From assembly GCA_945878515.1 (NCBI GenBank), contig CAMCTL010000105.1, forward strand, positions 1 through 12,078: 12,078 bases of DNA, read 5' to 3'. The first letter of the stretch is position 1, and each line of letters begins with the position of its first letter. This DNA is from Flavobacterium psychrophilum (GTDB taxonomy: Bacteria; Bacteroidota; Bacteroidia; Flavobacteriales; Flavobacteriaceae). The notes under the pieces were generated by a model that worked only from the letters and a program-made list of their open reading frames with translations, made no database searches and had not been told where the DNA came from. A program made the translations under genes and the position numbers. Below are positions 7,027 through 12,078 of this stretch, one piece after another.

Positions 7027-7088
7027 AAGGCAAATTTATGTAAAAACTATTATTTAAAGATAGCCAAGATTTTAATACATTTGATGTT

Positions 7089-7217
7089 CCTAGCCCAGAT
7101 AGCGACGGAAATCCTTTTTTTCGTTTTTTTGCGTAAAAAAAGATTACTTCACTAACTTATATTTCAAATAGGAGTTCAGTGAATATATTTGCAGTGAATA
7201 GCTGGAAAAAGCTCCTA
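7089..7217. repeat. Dispersed flavobacterial-type intergenic repeat, interrupted
   Basis: The left part, CCTAGCCCAGAT then CGGAAATCC (7089-7114), leads into an A/T stem: AATC-C-TTTTTTT (7110-7121) with AAAAAAAGATT (7135-7145). The right part is AGTGAATAGCTGG then AGCTCCTAA (7193-7219). CCAG (7095-7098) can pair with CTGG (7202-7205). I recall a very common intergenic element in Flavobacteriaceae with the same order of blocks, in which the A-run/GATT and the AG-GG-ATAGCTGG blocks are nearly adjacent. Here about 45 bases separate them. Whether it is an RNA family (Flavo-1 is one candidate to test) or a mobile palindrome is not settled from this sequence. Confidence 0.55.
7162..7191 (+). promoter_or_regulatory. 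Likely promoter of the CYTH gene
   Basis: TATATTTG at 7184-7191 fits TAnnTTTG exactly. TTTC at 7162-7165 is one base from TTTG and leaves an 18-base spacer. Transcription would begin near 7198, which excludes the GTG at 7179 as a translation start and supports the ATG at 7224. A nine-base direct repeat, CAGTGAATA, flanks the element (7177-7185 and 7192-7200). Confidence 0.5.
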
Positions 7218-7223
7218 AGAAAG

Positions 7224-7691
7224 ATGATAGAAATAGAAAGAAAATTTCTGGTAACCTCCAATGACTTTAAAAAAGAAGCAATTACTCAAAATCGAATTGC
7301 GCAAGGTTACTTGAGTTCTGTTCCCGAAAGAACAGTTCGTGTTCGGATCAAAGGAAGCATTGGATTTCTAACCATAAAAGGCGTTACAAACGAATCGGGC
7401 ATGTCTCGTTTTGAATGGGAAAAAGAAATTCCAGTTGAAGAAGCTTCTGAATTATTGAAATTATGTGAAGAAGGTATCATCGACAAAACCAGATTTGAAG
7501 TAAAACTGGGCAATCATGTTTTTGAGATTGACGAATTCTACGGACAAAATGAAGGTTTAATTATAGCCGAAATTGAACTGAAATCGGAAACCGAAACTTT
7601 TGAAAAACCAATTTGGCTTGGTGAGGAAGTTACCCAAGATAAAAGATATTATAATTCTTATTTGAGCAAAAATCCCTATACAAAATGGTAA
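7224..7691 (+). CDS. CYTH domain (triphosphate tunnel) protein
   Basis: The CYTH fold is an eight-stranded tunnel that hydrolyses inorganic triphosphate or other phosphoanhydrides, or in some members makes cyclic AMP. At 155 residues this is a stand-alone domain. The signature ExExK is at the very N-terminus as EIERK (E3, E5, K7). Tunnel-facing basic and acidic residues follow: the RTVRVRIKG strand (36-44), TIKG (50-53), FEWEKEI (63-69), KTRFEV (88-93), EIDEF (101-105) and AEIELK (115-120), with a final RYYN (141-144). The frame extends to a GTG at 7179, but those 15 extra residues come from the upstream repeat. The substrate cannot be told; small bacterial members are most often triphosphatases. 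It converges with the RlpA-like gene, three bases apart. Confidence 0.88.
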   Translation: MIEIERKFLVTSNDFKKEAITQNRIAQGYLSSVPERTVRVRIKGSIGFLTIKGVTNESGMSRFEWEKEIPVEEASELLKLCEEGIIDKTRFEVKLGNHVFEIDEFYGQNEGLIIAEIELKSETETFEKPIWLGEEVTQDKRYYNSYLSKNPYTKW

Positions 7692-7694
7692 TCT

Positions 7695-8222
7695 TTATTT
7701 TTGAAGTATTTCAAGAGTGACTTTCATATTTCCGGATGATGCATTGCTTGCAATATCCATAAAAGCACGTCTCGAAAGGTCTATCTCTCTAGATCTTACA
7801 AATGGACCTCTGTCATTAATTTCTACAATTATTGATTTTCCGTTGGCTTCATTAGTAACTTTTACAATGGTTCCGAAAGGCAGTTTTTTGTGTGCCGCTG
7901 TAAGTTTATTTTTATCATATCTTTTTCCGCTTGCCGTTTTGTGATTGTGAAATTTGTTGGCATAATAGGAAGCGTGAGCATTTTTTTTGTAAAATTTAAA
8001 ACTTCCAGTTCCAATAAATAGACTGTCAGGGATTAGTTCTTGTTGTAAGTTGAAAATTTTGTCCTTATTAAGAGAGTCGTTTGGAACAGTCTTTAGTTTA
8101 GTTGCATTTAAATTTTGACTATATATAAAAGGACAAATGAACACAAAAAGTAAAAATGTTAGTAGTTTATGATTCCACTTTATAAAAATACTTTTTTGGG
8201 GTTTTGGACTTTTCTTCTTCAT
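7695..8222 (-). CDS. RlpA-like double-psi beta-barrel cell-wall protein
   Basis: This 175-residue protein has a basic N-region (1-19) and a hydrophobic core (20-33) ending IYSQ, a probable type I signal peptide. There is no good lipobox around Cys30, so it is probably a periplasmic or secreted protein, not a lipoprotein. The mature part has a spacer of about 45 residues and then an RlpA-like domain from ASYYANKFHNHKTASG (84-99) to the end, including TAAHKKLPFGT (108-118) and the hallmark NDRGPF (136-141). H111 and D137 match conserved polar positions of RlpA, a lytic transglycosylase acting on septal glycan strands. There is no SPOR domain, so division-site targeting by denuded glycan is not expected. 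Catalysis is inferred, not shown. Confidence 0.86.
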   Translation of the reverse strand: MKKKSPKPQKSIFIKWNHKLLTFLLFVFICPFIYSQNLNATKLKTVPNDSLNKDKIFNLQQELIPDSLFIGTGSFKFYKKNAHASYYANKFHNHKTASGKRYDKNKLTAAHKKLPFGTIVKVTNEANGKSIIVEINDRGPFVRSREIDLSRRAFMDIASNASSGNMKVTLEILQK

Positions 8223-8269
8223 AGGTAACGATTTAATTGAACTCGATTTTACAAAAACTATGACAAGGT

Positions 8270-8292
8270 AAAAAAAAGTCCTTTGCAGGACT
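8270..8292 (-). terminator. Terminator after the small membrane protein gene
   Basis: On the minus strand AGTCCT (8292-8287) pairs with AGGACT (8282-8277) around a four-base loop, GCAA, followed by eight T residues (8277-8270). It lies 12 bases past the stop of the 8304-8726 gene and separates it from the RlpA-like gene. Confidence 0.85.
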
Positions 8293-8303
8293 CTTCATTT
8301 TTA

Positions 8304-8726
8304 TTAAAACCATAATTTCCAAGGAATTTTGCTTAAAATTAGCACTAACCCTAAGCCATAATAAATGGAGAATGTTTTGAATTTTGATTTGCTAGTGACT
8401 AGCCTTTTGTGTTTTGCCCAACCAACAGTGATTAGGACAATTGCTATAATATTCGTTACTGGATGTTCTAAGGAGGTTAATCTCAGTGCGGCGTTTTTCA
8501 TCTGCCCCAAGGAAGCCATTCCCTTTGGAGAAATAAACCATGCTACAACCCCAATTACTAATTGTGTGTGAATTAGTGACAATGTAATCATTGCTATTTT
8601 GCGGTCAAATGGCGAGAATTCTTTATTAGAAAACAGTCCAATTAAAGCATTTACAACAGCAATTATTAATGCTAAAAGTGCCAAATAGGCAAAGCCAGAA
8701 TGTGCTTTTTGAATAATTTCGTACAT
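8304..8726 (-). CDS. Small four-helix membrane protein, cytochrome b-like
   Basis: The protein has 140 residues and four hydrophobic segments: about 11-31, 44-64, 91-105 and 119-134. Histidines sit at or near helix ends: H9 (QKAHSGFAY), H53 (SLIHTQLVIG) and H88 (SLEHPVTNI). The H53 and H88 placement would allow heme b ligation, and I recall flavobacterial homologues labelled cytochrome B, but no heme binding can be shown here. The ending KIPWKLWF is distinctive. I choose the ATG at 8726: the longer start at 8750 would overlap the TATATTTG promoter element. It is an inner-membrane protein; its partner and role are unknown. It is transcribed alone between two terminators. Confidence 0.72.
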   Translation of the reverse strand: MYEIIQKAHSGFAYLALLALIIAVVNALIGLFSNKEFSPFDRKIAMITLSLIHTQLVIGVVAWFISPKGMASLGQMKNAALRLTSLEHPVTNIIAIVLITVGWAKHKRLVTSKSKFKTFSIYYGLGLVLILSKIPWKLWF

Positions 8727-8747
8727 AGGATATTTGTTTATAAAAAT

Positions 8748-8755
8748 CAAATATA
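8748..8755 (-). promoter_or_regulatory. -7 element for the small membrane protein gene
   Basis: TATATTTG on the minus strand is an exact match to TAnnTTTG, 21 bases before the ATG at 8726. No TTTG is found at -33; that region falls inside the preceding terminator stem. The element starts three bases after the T-run of that terminator. Confidence 0.5.
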
Positions 8756-8757
8756 AT

Positions 8758-8789
8758 AAAAAAACCCTTATTTAATGAAATAAGGGTTT
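8758..8789 (-). terminator. Terminator of the TonB-dependent receptor gene
   Basis: AAACCCTTATTT (minus strand 8789-8778) and its exact complement AAATAAGGGTTT (8773-8762) form a twelve-base-pair stem with a four-base loop, CATT. Seven T residues follow on the minus strand (8764-8758). It begins 19 bases past the receptor stop codon. Confidence 0.93.
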
Positions 8790-8808
8790 GATTTTTAGTT
8801 AAGTTTTA

Positions 8809-11800
8809 TTAGTTAAAAGTATAACGTAAACCTGTTTGTATTTGCCATCTCGATGAATTCAAACCAACATCATCAACTTGGTTAATTGTAGTTGCTGTTA
8901 CTGGATTATAACTGAAAGTTGGTCTTGACCCTACAAATCCAACTTGAGTTAACAATGGTACTTGATCAAAACCTACAAAGTATCTTTTACCCCAATCTTT
9001 ATTTAGCAAATTCGTGAAGTTGAAAACATCAGCAGAAAATGATATAGTGTGTTTCTTTTTACCAACTTTAATTGTAAAGTCTTGAGCAAATTTGAAGTCT
9101 ACAATATGTGATGTTTTTAAACGATCTCCATTACGTTCAGCATATTGTCCTCTTCTACTTCTAAGGTAGTCATTTCCTTCAACAAAAGAATTGAATGCGT
9201 CCCATTGTTGATCTGGTGTTAGTCCGCCTGCCGTAACAAATGTTATATCTGCTTTTGTTGCTGGAACATAAATTAATGACGAGTTAGTAAAAGTATCTTG
9301 AGCTATTCTACCACCATCATTATAAACATAACTAAAAGGAGTTCCTTGAGCACCTTCATAAAAGAAACCTATATTAGTTTTGGTAAACTTATTCCATTTG
9401 AACGTAGCATTTCCGTTAGCAATAATTCTTCTGCCTGGATCAAAATCAGATCTTGAAACAACCAGATTATTAGCTCCATTAACATTTTCAACATTTCTCC
9501 ACTGAGAGCTGTTTTGAGATGAAGTGGCATCCATTAAACCAGTAGATTCTCCATAAGAATAAGTTCCAGAAATATTACCATCGATAAAATTAGATCTAAA
9601 GTTTTTTGTAAGTGTAAATGAAACATTATGCGAATCGCCTTTAGCTGTATTTGACGCTAAGTATATTCCCAAATAAGTTGGGTCAACTCTAGAGTTACCA
9701 TTAAAACGGGGACGTGTATCAGGTCCTGTCAAGTTAGAACTTGCGGCCTTAATATTTAAATCTTCGTAAAGCACCGCGCTTAAATTATCATTGTAAATGA
9801 TTTCAGATGAAAAAACGAATCCAAAAGGTAATTTTTGATCAATAGCGAAACTAATTTTCATTACTTGAGGTAATGTAAAGTTTTTCTCAAATAGATCAAT
9901 ATTCCCACCTGTTTTACCAGATCCAGGTCTAGGGTATGAAGCTGGTAAAGGTGCAATTTGACTTGCAACACTTGGATTTGGATTAAATAATGGCATATCT
10001 GCTGCCGAAGTAATTTGAATTGCTCCTTGTGTAAGTCCGTTATTATTATATGTACCACCTGGCCAAACCAAAGGTAATCTAGAAGTAAATACACCAACTC
10101 CTCCTCTAAACTGAGTTGATTTTTTTCCGTCTAGATCATAGTTAAAGCCAAAACGTGGTGCAATGTGTGCTTTAGTATTAATTCCTGAACCTACTGTAGC
10201 GCCTTTTAAATCTTTACCAGCGGTGGCTAATAAACCTGCTGTTCTAGTATTAAAATCATTGTTTACCAATCCATCTTCCCAAACTGGAACATCTACACGT
10301 ACGCCATAAGATATTTTTAAATTATCAGTAATACGCATATCATTTTGAATATAAGCACCAAATTGTTTTGTTCCAAATTCTGCCGCACCTAGAGAATCAT
10401 CTCCTTCTCCACCAATCAAGGAATAATTCATTTGAAATCTGTTTGGTTTTTTATTGGTTAAAAAATCATCTAAACTAGCAAAACGATAAGACCCAAAGTT
10501 ATTTCCAAAAAACACATTTCTAGAAGATGAAAATTCATTGTGTGTTCCAATAGTTAATGTGTTTCTTCCTAAACTAATTTCTAAATTATCAGTTATAGTC
10601 AATATTTTTTGTCTTAACAAGTTAGCCGTTGAGAATGACTCTGCACCAAAAAATATACTTGGAGCCGAACCGTCAAAAATTTGTACAGTTGGAAAAGGAT
10701 TTCCTGATGGGTCTCTGTCATCATTAACATCTGTGTAAGCAACAACTAAATTGTTAGCATATTTGTTTCCAAATTTAGAATTTAATTCTAGCGCAGTAGT
10801 GTTTGTTACAGAATTAAACAATTCGTTCCCATTAACATAATTAATTGCTGTAGCAGAAGAACGTCTAGGATTAAAGTTTTCAGCTTTAACATAACCATGT
10901 CTTAAAGATAGTTTGTGATTGTCACTAATGTTCCAGTCTAATTTAGCCGTTAATTTATCGCTTACTAATGTTCTTACATTGTTTGTAAAAGATCCAGGGT
11001 CGTAACCATAGGAGGTAAGTTTAGTTATTAGCTCAGCGAGTCTATCCTTAGAATTTCCGGTATAAGTTGACAATTCAAACGGCTGTGGAGTTTCATTATC
11101 TTGTCTTTCATAGTTTATAAAGTAAAATAACTTATCTTTTATCAAAGCTCCTCCAGCACGAACACCATAAGTTTGAGCAGTAAAATTAGCTAACTTAGTT
11201 CTTGCCGCTGTACCGGCTAATGAAGGAGGCGTTTTGCCAACTAGATTTTGATCTCTGTTTAAAAAATAAGCAGAACCCTCAAAATTGTTCGTTCCAGATC
11301 TTGTAATAGCACTAATAGCACCACCTGAAAAACCCGATAATTTAACATTAAACGGAGAAACACTCACCTGAAATTGTTCGATAGCATCAATTGAAATTGG
11401 ACTTACTCCTGTTTGTCCTCCATTAGTTCCATTTGCAGCAAGACCAAAAACATCATTACTCACAGCTCCGTCAATATAAATAGAATTGTATCGATTGTTT
11501 TGTCCGGCGATAGATAGAACATCGTCGCCGCGTAATTGTGCTTGTGGTGTCAAACGCGCAAAATCTGAAATATTTCTGGATAATGATGGTAAAGCATTGA
11601 TCTTTTTGGAATCAATAACAGTTTCCGCTCCAGTCCTTTTAGAGTTAAAAGTATTATCTCTGGCACTAACAATTACAACTTCTTTTAATTGATTTGACTC
11701 GCTAGTTAATTTAACTTTCAAAGTCTTTGTTTCTCCCAATTGAAGAAACGAATCATTATCCTGAAAAGTTTTGAGACCAACAAAAGAAACTGTTATCATG

Positions 11801-12036
11801 TAAGGTCCACCTACTCTCATATTCGAAATTCTGAAACTTCCATCGTTTTCAGCGATAGATGTGTAGCGCGATCCAGAAGGGCTGTGAATAGCTAAAATTG
11901 TTGCACCTGGCACAGATTTATTATCTTGGTCATACACAACACCATTGATAGAAGATGTTGTGTTACCTTGAGCAAATAAACTAGCTGAAGAACATAACAC
12001 AACAAAAAATAAAAATAATTTAAATAATTTTTTCAT
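8809..12036 (-). CDS. TonB-dependent outer-membrane receptor, Oar-like
   Basis: The protein has 1075 residues. It starts with a signal peptide (1-22, core LFKLFLFFVVL, cleavage likely after SLFA). A carboxypeptidase-regulatory-like beta-sandwich domain covers about 28-112 (INGVVYDQDNKSVPGA to LKVKL). A TonB-box-like KEVVIVSA follows at 118-125, then the plug at about 135-255 with YNSIYIDGA and GFSGGAISAITRSGTNNFEG. The rest is a large beta barrel with many Asn/Gly-rich loops. It ends LRYTFN, so one Asn follows the usual terminal aromatic of the barrel-assembly signal. Such receptors import large ligands or, as in the Oar group, affect envelope and motility functions; the ligand is unknown. 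No SusD-like lipoprotein gene is adjacent, which argues against a classical glycan-uptake pair. Confidence 0.93.
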   Translation of the reverse strand: MKKLFKLFLFFVVLCSSASLFAQGNTTSSINGVVYDQDNKSVPGATILAIHSPSGSRYTSIAENDGSFRISNMRVGGPYMITVSFVGLKTFQDNDSFLQLGETKTLKVKLTSESNQLKEVVIVSARDNTFNSKRTGAETVIDSKKINALPSLSRNISDFARLTPQAQLRGDDVLSIAGQNNRYNSIYIDGAVSNDVFGLAANGTNGGQTGVSPISIDAIEQFQVSVSPFNVKLSGFSGGAISAITRSGTNNFEGSAYFLNRDQNLVGKTPPSLAGTAARTKLANFTAQTYGVRAGGALIKDKLFYFINYERQDNETPQPFELSTYTGNSKDRLAELITKLTSYGYDPGSFTNNVRTLVSDKLTAKLDWNISDNHKLSLRHGYVKAENFNPRRSSATAINYVNGNELFNSVTNTTALELNSKFGNKYANNLVVAYTDVNDDRDPSGNPFPTVQIFDGSAPSIFFGAESFSTANLLRQKILTITDNLEISLGRNTLTIGTHNEFSSSRNVFFGNNFGSYRFASLDDFLTNKKPNRFQMNYSLIGGEGDDSLGAAEFGTKQFGAYIQNDMRITDNLKISYGVRVDVPVWEDGLVNNDFNTRTAGLLATAGKDLKGATVGSGINTKAHIAPRFGFNYDLDGKKSTQFRGGVGVFTSRLPLVWPGGTYNNNGLTQGAIQITSAADMPLFNPNPSVASQIAPLPASYPRPGSGKTGGNIDLFEKNFTLPQVMKISFAIDQKLPFGFVFSSEIIYNDNLSAVLYEDLNIKAASSNLTGPDTRPRFNGNSRVDPTYLGIYLASNTAKGDSHNVSFTLTKNFRSNFIDGNISGTYSYGESTGLMDATSSQNSSQWRNVENVNGANNLVVSRSDFDPGRRIIANGNATFKWNKFTKTNIGFFYEGAQGTPFSYVYNDGGRIAQDTFTNSSLIYVPATKADITFVTAGGLTPDQQWDAFNSFVEGNDYLRSRRGQYAERNGDRLKTSHIVDFKFAQDFTIKVGKKKHTISFSADVFNFTNLLNKDWGKRYFVGFDQVPLLTQVGFVGSRPTFSYNPVTATTINQVDDVGLNSSRWQIQTGLRYTFN

Positions 12037-12078
12037 CGTCGATTTGTTTTAATTATTTTGCAAAATTCTAACATTAAA
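12037..12078 (-). promoter_or_regulatory. Partial upstream region of the receptor gene
   Basis: Only 42 bases are present. They include a perfect twelve-base palindrome, ATTTTGCAAAAT (12055-12066). A clean TAnnTTTG is absent; TAGAATTTTG has two extra bases. Any regulatory site here is cut by the window edge. Confidence 0.2.

Noticed and set aside
9861..10097. Minus-strand open frame in another frame within the receptor gene
   Set aside because: It is a low-complexity alternative reading of the receptor coding sequence.
12055..12066. Twelve-base palindrome ATTTTGCAAAAT before the receptor gene
   Set aside because: It is a single short AT-rich palindrome at the window edge with no partner site, so it is not claimed as an operator.
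1..12078. CRISPR array, tRNA, rRNA, transposase or phage genes
   Set aside because: None was recognised on either strand: no regularly spaced repeats and no transposase or integrase motifs. I could not run dedicated searches.

Overview
The window looks like an ordinary chromosomal segment of a member of the Bacteroidota, very probably Flavobacterium or a close flavobacterial relative. The evidence is the AT-rich, Asn/Lys-rich coding style, the absence of Shine-Dalgarno sequences, promoter elements of the TAnnTTTG type, an IPExxxVDY-family gene, a large Oar-like TonB-dependent receptor, and the order fabF - rnc - IPExxxVDY gene - pyk, which I recall as conserved in flavobacteria. I see no phage, transposase, CRISPR, tRNA or rRNA sequence.

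Positions 1-4350, plus strand: an intergenic region rich in inverted repeats, then fabF (fatty-acid elongation), rnc (RNase III), an uncharacterised IPExxxVDY-family gene and pyk (pyruvate kinase), closed by a strong intrinsic terminator. acpP would be expected just left of the window. A terminator-like hairpin with an eight-T run lies inside the first codons of rnc and may uncouple fabF from rnc. Positions 4344-5211: a monocistronic Bax inhibitor-1/YccA-type membrane protein with its own promoter and a UUCG-loop terminator.

Positions 5384-5913: a small toxin-antitoxin pair. The antitoxin is intact, but the overlapping RelE/ParE-type toxin has an in-frame TGA at codon 20 and is otherwise complete, so it looks freshly inactivated. 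Positions 5944-7026, minus strand: dinB (DNA polymerase IV). The gap between dinB and the next gene carries a dispersed flavobacterial-type repeat that runs up to the start of a CYTH-domain gene and includes that gene's likely promoter.

Positions 7224-8222: the CYTH phosphatase/cyclase-fold gene (plus) converges with an RlpA-like cell-wall gene (minus), with three bases between them. Positions 8304-12036, minus strand: a small four-helix membrane protein with conserved histidines, often called cytochrome b-like, preceded by a large outer-membrane TonB-dependent receptor. Each of these two has its own terminator.

The genes do not form one system; they are housekeeping and envelope functions. 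I find no convincing undescribed multi-gene system. The points most worth a second look are the terminator hairpin inside rnc, the nonsense-interrupted toxin, and the repeat that supplies the 5' region of the CYTH gene.
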